A DNA stretch of 64,000 nt from Plumapathes pennacea (GCA_964036295.1 OZ038470.1:16498436-16562435), one strand, 5' to 3'. Numbered from the stretch's first letter, positions 10,278 through 21,753 are shown. Numbers and translations: made by a program. The notes: a model not told the origin generated them from the letters alone.

Positions 10278-10513
10278 GCAAATGGTTTGAACCCAGGAGT
10301 GTGAACAGTAGGTTGGTTGTGATCGTCCGGGTTAGAGTAGTCTCCAGAAAGACTGTTGTTGGTGACTGACGTTTCGACTACCTGAGCGGAAGTCATCTTC
10401 AGAGTAAAGTGAAAAGTATTCGTCAGATGGCGGTATATATGTCTCTGGTCGTAGAAGTGATTAGTCCGTTATGTCGGCCTATGGTTGGTCGAGTCGGCTT
10501 GGTTGTGTTGATG
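10278..10513 (-). mobile_element. Solo Penelope terminal repeat with 13-bp target duplication
   Basis: The 236-bp unit joins the sequence of the inverted repeat at 1990-2173 to the sequence at 1-66, giving one complete terminal repeat. It is flanked by ACTATTGTTTATG on both sides (10265-10277 and 10514-10526). There is no RT sequence. A clean target duplication means the unit inserted by itself rather than being left after decay of a larger element. The strand given is that of the hammerhead-like core. Confidence 0.85.
10364..10402 (-). ncRNA. Hammerhead-like core in the solo repeat
   Basis: On the minus strand the order CTGAAGA, GACT...AGTC, GAAAC, four-base loop, GTC is the same as in the full element's repeat at 2046-2084. 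Conservation of the core between two insertions is consistent with function, but they are similar overall, so this is weak evidence. Confidence 0.4.
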
Positions 10514-10526
10514 ACTATTGTTTATG

Positions 10527-11170
10527 TTAATATATGAAGTTCGTCAGCACTGTTCAAGATTTAAACCGCCGAAAATCTCGAACGGATCAAAACACATCTA
10601 CTTACCTTTCATATTCTGCTTTCCCGGTAAATTTCAAACATTTCTGATGTACTCTCGACTGATTTTTATCAAGTATGAAGGTTATAAATCGCAATCTTTG
10701 CGGCCGCTTGCTCAATCTGGCCATGCATGAACGCATCACTGGCGACCTGTACTTCGACAGCATTCAAGAAAACTTAGAAACGCCACTGTTCATTTCGTTG
10801 TTTTGCTTCTCAGACTATAGAGGCCACCATTGCCGCATGATTTCCTGACTACTAGCCATTCACACTCGGCACATTTGACAAATAGATACATATACGTCTG
10901 ACTAGTAATGTGTTTTAAATAAAGAGCGAGGCCAAACTAATGCTTGCTCACGGCATTCAAGACAATTGGTGAAACTTGCTTCATTTCGCAAAAGTTTCGT
11001 CTCAATAAATCCCAAACACTGTTACCCAATCGCCTTTATTTGAGATTAATTAACCTTTACAGGAACTGAAGGATACAGCAGTCAAAGAGTGGAAACCACA
11101 AAACGACTCTATTTCTACAATGCTGCTACATAAAATTAAAGTTCCTGAAACAATCTTTTGAGCGTTTATC
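10527..11170. other. Non-coding gap 3' of gene B
   Basis: No gene is seen. TTTATT near 11034-11039 is AATAAA on the minus strand and could end the gene B transcript, about 130 bp beyond its stop. That matches the spacing seen for gene A. Confidence 0.5.
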
Positions 11171-11683
11171 TCAAAATACGTCCAGTAACAGATGAGTGGA
11201 AGCATCCCACAAGATTTTAAATGCTACCTTGACTTCTTGCCCCGATTCTTTATTGATCGCTTGCACCAGAATATCAGTAATCGCACCGAGAACGATTGCG
11301 ATGCATGCTGCCAAAACGAGCGGAACCATGAAACGTGCAACCAAGACAACGAGGGCTCCAATGCAGAGAACGTAGAGACCCATCTTGACCATGTACTCGA
11401 CGCCCATGCCCTGAACAACGCGGAACAAGACGTTGGCCATATCCACAAACGACTTTTTGTCGTTTACCTTTTTGGCAAGCTTTTTTGCTGTCTCCATCAC
11501 TTTTTTGCCAGCTACTGTCTCAAGAAGCGTTTCCAAATCCGACTTCAATTCACTGAACAGTTTTTGGGTTTCTGGATCGTGTTCAAACTGAGTGCCCTTG
11601 AAGATGTTGTCAACAAACTTATTGGTCTCTTTTAGGATGTCGGCCGCATTGGTCGAAGATTCGCCTTTATTTTCAAGTGCCAT
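11171..11683 (-). CDS. Orphan family protein B
   Basis: A 170-aa, single-exon paralogue of A and C; I recognise no known family. It starts MALENKGESS. It shares FKGTQFEHDPET (about 28-39), AGKKVMETAKKLAKKV (about 58-73) and a hydrophobic block KMGLYVLCIGALVVLVARF (about 98-116), followed by a second long hydrophobic stretch, MVPLVLAACIAIVLGAITDI (about 117-136). The C-terminus differs from A and C: it has no EAFW-NP motif and ends in THLLLDVF. B is therefore the most diverged member. No signal peptide is evident. Confidence 0.72.
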   Translation of the reverse strand: MALENKGESSTNAADILKETNKFVDNIFKGTQFEHDPETQKLFSELKSDLETLLETVAGKKVMETAKKLAKKVNDKKSFVDMANVLFRVVQGMGVEYMVKMGLYVLCIGALVVLVARFMVPLVLAACIAIVLGAITDILVQAINKESGQEVKVAFKILWDASTHLLLDVF

Positions 11684-11850
11684 GTTGAAATTTAGGTCAG
11701 CTTCTTCCTTAGTGGATTTAGTGCTATGAGCGATATTGCTAGCAGCAGCTGAATAAATATCAAGTCAGAACAAGAACCAGGTAACCAATAGCCACTGACT
11801 TACTTTAATGAGTTTGTGTATAATTTTACTATGATAACAATGGGCCACCA
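11684..11850. promoter_or_regulatory. Intergenic, upstream of B
   Basis: A short AT-rich stretch lies between the B start codon and the broken paralogue copy. It presumably holds the B promoter. No specific element is recognised. Confidence 0.3.
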
Positions 11851-12480
11851 TAGTGGAGCTTTAATGAGTCTTTCGCTTTGGCTCCAATCTTTGGAGGAGC
11901 GGTGAAGTGTCTGCAAAAGTTAAAAAGCATTCTGGGCCACTCCGGCTCTCCCAGAACCGCCGAAGAAGAACGAAGACTTCGTCCTTATTGATTTGGAAAC
12001 GTCTGCAAACACCAAGTGACTCGAACACCCTGCGGGTTCACTATCAATATAGAAAAAGGAACGACTTTGAATCTGTTCATTTTTGTTTTTTACAGCTCAA
12101 CTGACCGCTTCTAGGGCTATCGATCTAGAAAAGGAACGACTTTGAATCTGTTCATTATAGACAGGAATGTTTTTTTTACAGCTCAACTGATCGCTTCTAG
12201 AGCACAAAAGGACAACGTGAAGTACTGTAAAACTTCGAACGTGAACTGAAAGGGGCAATAAAACTGTATTAAAGCTGTTACCAAAACAACAATAATTTCT
12301 CGTAATCTATGCGTATTCTGGGAAATTTTGTTGCGGGCCGAATTCAAGGCTGGAACAAAAGCGCTGAATCCTATGTATTGTTCTCGCAACGTTTTTCTCG
12401 CCTTTTAGTTGTGTTTTTTGTACATCATAGACGAGAGCCAGTCAATTTCTTCAGAAACGACAAAAGGTTTGCCAACCAAT
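11851..12480 (+). pseudogene. Broken fourth copy of the orphan family (3' end of a C-like gene)
   Basis: Sequence from GTGGAGCTTTAATGAGTCTT onward aligns with the last third of gene C and its 3' flank (about 13289-13870). It includes the same AATAAA signal (12257-12262 here, 13674-13679 in C) and the repeated phrase AAAGGAACGACTTTGAA. The 5' two thirds are missing, and the coding part carries indels that break the frame. It is a local duplicate of C in the same orientation, about 1.4 kb upstream. Confidence 0.85.
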
Positions 12481-12524
12481 TACATATACTAGGGTAAACT
12501 TGATAATTTTATGTTCATACAGTC

Positions 12525-12662
12525 AAGAATTCCAAACTGCTTTGTAAAAAGCCTCCCACTGATATATGAGAGACTAATATGGTTTTCCAATCAAACAAAA
12601 GTTTCTCGATTCAGTACAGTGCAATTGTTTTGAAAGCCTTTTTTGAAAGAAATGCAAATTTT
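12525..12662 (+). repeat. Local repeat matching 9430-9578
   Basis: About 140 bp with clear identity, including TGAGAGACTAATATGGTTTTC and AAACAAAAGTTTCTCGATTC, to sequence beyond gene A. It lies about 230 bp upstream of the C start codon. Confidence 0.75.
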
Positions 12663-12892
12663 CTTCGCGTTACAAGGCGTTGCAGGTGACAGCTGACCAG
12701 CTGACTAAAGACTGAAAACCAAACCATGTTAGAGTAGCCAATCACATTCGAGACAATACCAACAAATTTCCTGACGACAACTTTAAAATTAGCAACTGTC
12801 AATCACTGTTAAAAAACAAGAAATAAAGAAAAAGAAAAACTGTCCCACAAGCACTATGCAGTTTCAGTCTTGAAGTCTGGTTGCAGTTAAAC

Positions 12893-13399
12893 ATGGAGTT
12901 AGCCAAACGCGAAGATATCGTAGCGAAGTCGACTGAAATCGTCGACAAACTTCTCAAAGGCACTCAATTCGAAAACGACTCAGAGACCACAAAAGTCCTG
13001 TCTGACATCAAGAGAAACTTCAAAACTATCCTGGCTACAGACGCTGGTGAAAGCTTGATGAACAACGTCGGAAAACTCGGCAAAAAAGTGACCACCGAAA
13101 CAAAGTTTTTCGACACGGTTAAAATAATATTTCGTCTGGTCAAGCAACTGAGCAGCTCACCAACCGTAATGTTTGGGCTTTTCCTTCTTGGCATCGGAGC
13201 GTTGATTGCTTTTGTTGGCTCGTTTGCCTTTGTAGCGGAGGCTACTTTGGCTGTATGGATTCTCCGCCTGCTGATGCAGATTGGTGGAGCTTTAATGGGT
13301 CTTTCTTTGGCTCCAATCGTTGGAGGAGCGGTGAAAAAGCTCGAAGCATTCTGGGCCAATCCTGATCTCCCAGAAGAACGAATAATCTGTCTTTGTTGA
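12893..13399 (+). CDS. Orphan family protein C
   Basis: 168 aa, single exon. I chose the ATG at 12893 (MELAKRED) because the frame upstream has only a TTG. It shares with A the block MFGLFLLGIGALIAFVG, the second hydrophobic segment ending GGALMGLSLAPIVGG, and EAFWANPDLP near the end; with B it shares LKGTQFEND. The predicted layout is a charged helical domain of about 90 residues, two hydrophobic segments and a short tail. The 3' flank has AATAAA at 13674-13679. The function is unknown. High similarity in the hydrophobic segments and looser N-terminal domains suggest the membrane part is the constrained one. Confidence 0.75.
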   Translation: MELAKREDIVAKSTEIVDKLLKGTQFENDSETTKVLSDIKRNFKTILATDAGESLMNNVGKLGKKVTTETKFFDTVKIIFRLVKQLSSSPTVMFGLFLLGIGALIAFVGSFAFVAEATLAVWILRLLMQIGGALMGLSLAPIVGGAVKKLEAFWANPDLPEERIICLC

Positions 13400-14113
13400 T
13401 TTGGAAACGTCTGCATGCACCAAGTGAAACGAACACCCTGCGGTTTCACTATCGATATAGAAAAAGGAACGACTTTGAACCTGTTCATTATAGCCAGCCA
13501 GGAATATTTTACAGCTCAAATTACCGCTTCTACAGCTATCGATCTAGAAATAGTAACGACTTTGAATCTGTTCATTATAGCCAGTAATGTTTTTACAGCT
13601 CAACTAATCGCTTCTAGAGTACAAACGGACAACGTGAAGTACTGTAAAACTTCGAACGTGAACTGAAAGGGGCAATAAAACTGTATTAAAGCTGTTACCA
13701 AAACAACAATAAATTCTTGTAATCTATGCGTATTCTGGGAAATTTTGTTGTTGGAACAAAAGCGCTGAATCCTATGTATTGTTCTCGCAACGTTTTTCAA
13801 CATTTTGCCGGTAGCCTTTTAGTTGTGTTTTTTCTACATCATGGACGAGAGCCAGTCAGTTTCTTCAGAAACATTTACTATTCCCAACCTGACAAAACAG
13901 ACGTTAATTTACATTTCATTCAATCATTGTCTATTTTTCAAGCGCTCAACTTATTTCAATAAAGTTTGGCATCACCTTGAATGACGAACCATATCTCCAA
14001 ACGTAGCTACAGAATAACACGAGCTAGCATTTCGACTGCATTTAACGAACAGTGATGAACGTTCGCTTCTGGAAGAAACGCTTTACCAAATATTTTATGT
14101 CAAATAATATCTC
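13400..14113. other. 3' flank of C and intergenic DNA
   Basis: It contains the C 3' UTR with short imperfect internal repeats (AAAGGAACGACTTTGAA and AGTAACGACTTTGAATCTG) and TTTCAATAAAG near 13953. INTS11 ends convergently at 14114. No other gene is seen. Confidence 0.5.
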
Positions 14114-16394
14114 TTAGTTGACTATCTCATGCCTGTTGCTTAGCAACGAAACCACGTGACTACCAAGTTCTTCTTCCTCCAAAGTCCACGAGACGAGAGC
14201 GCTGCACGTGTCTTGATCCTGCCCTCTGTCTTCTGGCGTGGAGATCTGACGAGAAGGGAGTTAACATTAAATTAGTTCCCAGCAAGAGACGGGGATGAAG
14301 CGATGACAGAGAGCTTTGAAGATTAGAACGGATTTTGACTGACTTTCGTAAACCAACTCATAAAAGTCGTAAAATAGTAATTCCAACCAATCAGAAGACT
14401 CCTAAACTGCAGCTCCAATCAGAGCAAAGCCAACCAACCAATTTAAAGCTGGGCGCACTTTGACAAAAAGATATATAGAGAAATCAGCAGTGTGAGCAAA
14501 TGCAATCGCCAATTGCTCTCTTGTGTGACCAGCTGGTTAAACCACATCACAACTGGTTTTGTGTCCGCTTCTGATTGGCCGAGAAAGTTGTAATACTTGC
14601 TCCAACCAATCAAAGGGAGCAGAAATGAAGCACTAACTTCCCATCTAAACCAAAAACCATCAGAACTGCTGATAAGTTCCCAAAGAGAAATGCATTGTGC
14701 AAATCGATCAGAACGCGTACCTTGATGAGCACCGAGTCGATTGATATGCATCCCTCCGCACTTTGCTGCACATTATAGTCGGGCAGGGACCTTGAAAAAG
14801 TAGACATTTAACGATCAGAGAAGAATCGACAAAGAAAGCTGCAAACTCTCCAAACAAAAACAAAAACAAAAACAAAAAAACAAAACAAAACAAAACAAAA
14901 CAATTTCATTGCAAAGACAGGTTCCAAAAGAGGGCCACTAACAGTAAAAGCCTTCACCTTTCTAATCGAGACTGCAGCTTCTCCATAAACACATGCAATG
15001 GCACGTTAGTGTCCATGGTAACGGTGGATGTAAATCTCAACTTGTGTTCGGTCAGTCCCAGTTCCTTTATGGCCTGATCCGATTCCACGAGTTTCAAAGA
15101 CTGTTTAAGAAATAACAGCAAAAGTGCGTGTAAAATTTGTGCATCGACAAACCAGATGTTGCTTAAACTTTTACGGCGTTAGGCTTACCCACCTCAACTC
15201 GATACATCAATTAACGAAATTATTTTCTCTCGATGTCTTGGTCAACAAACGGTGCCAGTGCGGATGGGTAAAAAATTAGTTTCAAGTTTTCCCCTCTCTT
15301 GGGTGGGGGATTTGTACCCATGCCGAAAAGTCCCCAGGTTCAGTCCGCAGAAGGGGGACGACCGTAACAAGTGGTGCAACTATCTAATAATTTCAGAGTG
15401 TGCTCGTGTTCGAGTTCCTGACACTATAAAACACTCACCGTGTCTTTCATGAGCAGAACTCCTTTGAGAGGAAGATGGTTGTTATGTGCTGTAAACCTCG
15501 CTCTCTTAGTGTCTGGACATAAAATAGCAAACAAGATATGGTCAGTAAGACACGTTCACAGTCATGCACAGTTCACGAGGTTGAGATATTTTGGCGGGTC
15601 ACCAGATGATAAAACTCTCACCTGGTTTGGCAACAGACTCGATTCTTCTTTTCAGTAAATCTAACGATAGATCGACCGATATCGTGGGATTTGTTATAAT
15701 AGACACCGTCTCTCCATTAGCGGGCTTGTAACAATTTAATCCTGTCAAAAAAATAAGCACACAATCAACATGTGAATTAACATCATATTTAGCACTTGCT
15801 ACGTTGTAGTTCGAGTTCTCCCGTTGTTTATCCAGGCTCGAAACTAAATGGTTCGTCTTCCTCTTTCGCCATGGGCTATAGCACTAGCTAACACAAGTCA
15901 GTGTCGGAAGCTGTGTTTAATCAACTGCAGGACATCCAGGGCGTCACTAGCTAGCGGATTTCTCGAGTCCTTCTTGTAGTTAGATGTATACATGCCTGTG
16001 TCCCTTACCAAACTCTTGTTCGATTTTTTGTTTCAAGAATTCCATCTTTCCTCCTTCTCCATGAACTAACACGACATTCTTTGGCTCCGCCTGTGGAGAA
16101 AATAATGAAGTAAGTTACTTGGGTGTTCTGAATGTCTAGTGTTCCCTAACATTCAACCATTCGTCTGGGTGAGAGTAGCCTTAAGAAAGACTGTTGTTGG
16201 TGACTCATGTTTCAAACCACCTGAGCGGTACACATCTTCATAATCAAGTGTAGAATAAGTTGGTGTCAGATACTGGTGCTCGTCTATTAGTACTGTCTTT
16301 GGTCGTGACGTGATTGGTTGTGCGAAATCAAGAGTTGCAGCGTTTGGTCGGTTGTTGTTCGATTGTCGTTTCGATTTGTCCTTAACAACAACAA

Positions 16395-16427
<33 letters not shown>

Positions 16428-18217
16428 AAATAGTACATACCTGACGAATGAGCTGCATAATTCCAGCAGCATCTGCGTGAGCGCTGAAGGACATGTACTG
16501 CACCGACAACTTGACGTCAATCTGAAACAAACAAACAAATTAAATACGACCTGAATCATGCTTACAGTTTGCTCTAAGGCTGGCTGACAAATATATATTT
16601 TTTTATCGCGCCCTGTGCGTGTTTCTATTAAGTAGCTGGAGAAGACTATCATTCTATCTTTCAGTCGAAAATTAACGCCTTAAAATACAACATTCTTCAA
16701 AAGAAGTCGTTGGGTAATGTAGTAAGAACCGATGGTGAGTGACGTATCACACAGTGACGTATCATGTGAGTGACGTATCATGACAGAGTGAGTGACGTCA
16801 CATCACACACCGTCTAGGAATCAAGGACAAGAACAAACGCCTAAGCCAGAAGTTTTTTAACAACGTACTTACCACTGTCTTCTTGTCCAGTTCGATCTTC
16901 TTCTGTCCGGCCAACACCTTGTGGCCGACAGTTCCGGCGACACAGTAGCCAGGTATCACCACCTGAGAAAACGAGATCACCACACATCGCTTAAAATCAT
17001 CCCGAGCCAAGAAACGCGAGCAGACGTCCAGGGAAAGCGCGTGGCGTTTAAGGTGCGCATGACGCATTCAACTAACGTGTTCACTGAACGCAGGTCTCGT
17101 TTGTTAATGTCGTAACGTTCATCCGGGAACTTAATAACAACGTCCATCCGGGAGCTTACCACGTTGTTTTCATTTGGCGCCCATTTCTTGAAAATCTGAA
17201 GTGACAAACCAGCGTGGAGCATGCCGGGAGTAGCAAAGACAACCTGTGTAACAAATGGAGAAGTTGAAGGAACATAGAGTGTGTGTACATAGAGTACATA
17301 CAGTAGCTGACTCAAAGATACATAATGTACTGTATATCCAGACATCACAACCTGTTCGTTGTGGATTTGCTTGGGCCTACACGGAGCATTCTCATAATTC
17401 CCGCAAATTTGTATGTTGAAATTGTCCCTCTTTTATCATATTAAACACATAATATTACTGTAATCTAGTAAATGGGCTGAACCTCACCATTGGGCCAGGG
17501 TTGTCAATGTACGATCTGTCAAAAGGCTGAAAGAAGGAAAAGAGAAAGTTCTTTATACACAGGTACATACCACCAATGACTCTTAGTTTGCTGCGACAAT
17601 CACCAACCTTGATGTGTTTGAATTCAAACATATTCCTCTGTACGAAAGTGTTCTTGATTTTCTGGTTTGTCCAAGTGATGAAGAGTTTATAGTAATGGTT
17701 TGCCTGTGGAATGAAAAAAAGGTTTATGGTTTGGAAACTAAAAGATGGACTTTGCTTGCTTCAGCCAATGGGACTGCATGCACATTACATAACTGTGTAT
17801 TCTCATAATTTCTATCAAGGGCTTCTAGTGTAGGAACTACAAATTCTGGCTTATTCTCATGTTACACAGTCAGTTTTATATATTTTAGTTCCACTGATTC
17901 ACTGAGGCTTAACGTCATAACTTCATAACTACAGCTTACCTTTTCTGTGAGTCCTGTTGAGAAATATATCGGCGCTTTCAAATTCATTCTGTCCCTGATA
18001 ACAAATAAAACTTATCAAACTGTGATCAGGATCTTCCTACCCTCTCCTAAAAGGATGCAGATAATAATCATGATGGAATTAATGAAAGCCAAGCCCTCCA
18101 TACTGAGGTGATCAAAAAAACTGATTGTCACATTTACTCACCAGTAAGTCTCCAGTAAAATGCAAAGTTCTTGTGCTCTTCCAAGTGCGAAAACTGGGAT
18201 AAGGACCTTAGAAATAC

Positions 18218-18250
<33 letters not shown>

Positions 18251-21200
18251 AAAGTTGTACTGTAGGTTCCTTTTGACAACATAACATGTACAGTAAACAG
18301 TGATGAAGGAGGAGTGTACTGTAGCATTATCTGTAATGAAAAGAAATACTGATTTTCTGAAAAACTATTCAAATAAAACACTGGAAGTGTTATATTTTGC
18401 AGTGTCTCTATATTTTCTTGTACCATGAGTCCTTAGAACTGCAATCCATGTTCAAGAAGGGGCCAGGACTTATTAACATACTTTTCCACCTTTATCCATG
18501 GTCTCATGGACTTTCTTGAGAAAGTCTCGTTCTCTGCATCTGAAAATAGGAAAGTTGATTTCCCATTATTGATTGTTCCAGGCACACTTTCACCCTTCAT
18601 TGCATCAGAGTTGTATTTTACTGACCTTTTTGAGTCTCTTATAGTTGTGGCATAAGTTGATTCGGTGATGAGAACATCTGATCTACATTTGTCAATCCAT
18701 GCTGACCTGAGGAGTATAAAAAAAAAAAAAAAAAAAAAATGTTACCAGCCAAGTACAACAAATGCCATGTCCACCAGCTCATACTAGGCCTTCCCATAAG
18801 ACTCTAGTAGATTTCACTAACGTCTTGGTCTGAAAAAAGCTGCTTGCTCGAACTATTTGGACTAGTGATGTGGCAAGTTATTCCCATCACACCCTAGGTT
18901 AGATATCATGTGCTTTATACAACAAGGCTCAGCTGTGTATCAATTTCTAAAAAAGGTTATGCTTTACTAAGAATAATATTACACTGTAAGAACAAAATAC
19001 AATACTCATGTACTTAAATCTTACCCCAGATGTCTGTCTGGTGTCATATTGTAATCTCCCTGCAACAGAACAAACAAAAGGTTGCTATAATCACTGCAAA
19101 AGATATGATGATGTGAGATCGTAGCAATGAAGCTACTGGTTTAAAACTCTGGCTGTGGAATAGTCTGTGGAAAAGGGTGTGTGCCAACCTTTGACAGGCA
19201 ACCCCCACCCCCCCCCCCCCCTCCCCCAACCCACACTCCTACATCAAACAGTGCAGTGTCAGTCTACTGAACAATTTACATGAAGATAGATCAACAACAT
19301 ACTCACAGTATATACAACAGATTCAGTACCGACTTTCATATGGAACATGGCTGCTCCCAAAACATGCCCAGCATAGTATGCTTTGATTTCAAGCTCTTCA
19401 TCCACCTGCACAAACAAAACACTCAATGTACCGACGTACTTGAGACAACTACAGTACTGTTTTACTCTGCAGTTGGCATGGAGAATGAATCACCTAAAGG
19501 CCAACATGTGAATTAAGGCTGAAAGTTTTATTTTAATATTACATTCAGTGCTCATCTGAAAATTGCTCTTCTGTGTAAAATTTTTTTTTCTCACCTTGAT
19601 AGACTGATGTAGATTTACAGTGATCACCTTTTTCATACAGTCTTGAATCATCTACAGAGATACAGATAGATAGCATTAAAACCTCGGACTCACATTATCA
19701 CAGTTCTGTAATATTCTTGTATCCTGATCATCACATTAGCAATACAAACCTGTGAGGTGAAGAAATCGGTCTCTCCTTTCCTCTCAACAGTGATTTTCCG
19801 GTAATCTTCCTGTTCAACAAAATCAGAATGAACTCTGTTTATGATCTTGAGATCAAGAAACCGTTATGCCAACATCAACAAAATGTTCAGGCAGCTTCTG
19901 GTAGCTCTTTAGAGTGAAATTTTGACCTGCATTCGAGGGAGACAAGACAGGGGAGTTGGAAGGTGTAGCGAGTTTGCAGGGAGTGGGAGATGAGATACAA
20001 ATGCAGTAGACTCCTGTGTAAAGTGGAAGAGCTAGCGTAGATCTGCTTACAAGTAAAACTCAAGTCATGTGTATTCACAGTGCACGCACCAGCAGTATAG
20101 GACAGATAGCTTTTGTGGGGTGTGTCATATAAATAGGCCCATCATATCCAACCATCTCAGAGAAATAAGGCAAAGCACCACAATGATCCAGATGAAAGTG
20201 ACTGAAAGAAAGAAGGAAAAAAAGACAAAGAAAATACTCACCAGTCAGACAACTGATGGACAGGTGAGCAAAAAAAACTTGTCCAAATATACCACAGGTA
20301 GGCAATTTTATGTGATACTATATATTTTTTGTGAGCATACTGAACAGTAAAAAAAAAACAGAGTGAAGAGCATGCAATTAACATATGCCATGAGGAAGTT
20401 AAAACCCTGCTCAATCTGTACACAGTCATGTTATCACTGACATGAATTGCTATTTTCTATAACTTAGCATTTACCTGATGATTACACAATCCAGGTGCTG
20501 GGTGAGCCGTCCTGATCTTGTAATGAACGAAAAATCTGGAAATCTTCGCTGGAAGAAAAAGGAAGTTGATAACTCTAATCACATAATTTATGATATTTTT
20601 TGTTTAGTTGTCAGACTAGTCCAAAATTGATGCTGCATGCACACTACAGTTAGCTTTTACTGTCCTGTCTCTCAGAGTTGTTGCACTGCAATTTTTGACT
20701 TGGATCATAAAATTAATAGACGGTGGAACCCCGCCTTATGGCCATCCCATTATTACGGCCACCTCATTATTACGGCCACTATTTTTTTGTCCCGCAGAAC
20801 AAAATGCCCAGTCATTTTCTCATCTGAAAACCTCGTTAATACGGCCACCACGTTAACAACACTGTTATCCTGTAAGTTTGTTGATTACCTCGTCATTATA
20901 TCCCATGTGCATGCCACAGTCCAGCATGATATTCTTCCCACCAACGGTCACAATAATACAGCTACGCCCCACATCTGTACCAAACAAATCATGTCACAAA
21001 ATCGTCACAACAACCCTGAACTAAATTATCCCCCATACAAAGTGTAGAAGTAGTGTTAGGATAAATAGTTTGACAGTTTGACTAACTTGAACCAAAGAGA
21101 TTAACTACAGTACATCCTGTCTGCTGAATTATCATGCACGCTGTAAATACATTATATGATATGGGTTACAATGTATGCACAGGTAGTTCCTGTGCACCAG

Positions 21201-21753
21201 AATCTTGTAAATATTTTGTCCAACAATCTAACATCCTAGATCTTATCTAGTGCCTATGAGTTCCAGCTGTTACCATCCCATCCCTGAGCGACCCTGGCAA
21301 ACTTCAGTGTGGCTGCAAATTGCTACGCATACCCCCACCCTTGGATAAGGAATAACCAACATTTCAGCCTTTCTCACACTCTTGTCCTAATCCTTATGGT
21401 TGCTCTACACATTCCCTGCCACTGGGACAAATCCGTGGGTGGGTCAGGGTTGCGTGATGGGGGAGGGGAAGGAAGGTGGGGGGAGGGGGGGGAGGGGGGG
21501 GGGTATTTCTTACCTTGGCCAGCTCCTTGTTTGGGCATCATCAAATGAACATAAAAAAGTAGAGAAGATAAAGTTAAGCTCTCACTCAGGTTTACAGATG
21601 CCGCTAGCAGGATGAAGTACGCATAAATAACATATTTTGTCAGTGTGACAGTGCATGTGTTTAAACTGGCTTGCAGAATCTCGTGCACTCTATAAAATTG
21701 CATAACCATAAAATTCAAAACCTACCGAGAGGTACTACTTTTATCTCGGGCAT
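14114..21753 (-). CDS. INTS11: Integrator complex subunit 11 (RNA endonuclease), complete right copy
   Basis: Catalytic metallo-beta-lactamase/beta-CASP nuclease of the nuclear Integrator complex, which cleaves snRNA and promoter-proximal Pol II transcripts. Exons from 5' to 3' on the minus strand: 21726-21753, 21514-21525, 20889-20974, 20475-20548, 20090-20201, 19750-19809, 19595-19651, 19307-19405, 19025-19059, 18626-18706, 18482-18539, 18142-18206, 17940-17994, 17608-17703, 17488-17526, 17160-17243, 16873-16962, 16441-16521, 16009-16090, 15622-15741, 15439-15512, 14958-15100, 14721-14790, 14114-14218. They sum to 1806 nt, 601 aa; the human protein is 600 aa. Visible motifs are HFHLDH (zinc-binding), [29 protein letters not shown] and YMSFSAHAD. 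The end reads [13 protein letters not shown]. Exon 2 is a 12-nt microexon encoding the AGQ stretch. All phases agree. Confidence 0.96.
16163..16375 (-). repeat. Diverged Penelope-type terminal repeat in an INTS11 intron
   Basis: Blocks such as AAAGACTGTTGTTGGTGACT and CCTGAGCGG, together with the order of motifs, match the terminal repeat at 10278-10513, with many substitutions. The hammerhead-like core has decayed (ATGAAGA instead of CTGAAGA), though GAAAC, a four-base loop and GTC remain. It is an old or different subfamily copy. Confidence 0.65.
16383..16429. repeat. (CAA)n microsatellite
   Basis: A run of CAA units with a few AAACAA interruptions lies just downstream of INTS11 exon 18, abutting the diverged Penelope repeat. 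Confidence 0.9.
16736..16806. repeat. Cluster of GTGACGTATCA motifs
   Basis: GTGACGTATCA occurs three times, followed by GTGACGTCAC, within 70 bp of an INTS11 intron. TGACGTCA is the CRE consensus. A regulatory role is only possible, not shown. Confidence 0.45.
20712..20860. mobile_element. DNA-transposon end remnant in INTS11 intron 3 (right copy)
   Basis: Same sequence as 5798-5945: GTGGAACCCCGCC start and repeated TTACGGCCACC motifs. Confidence 0.4.
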
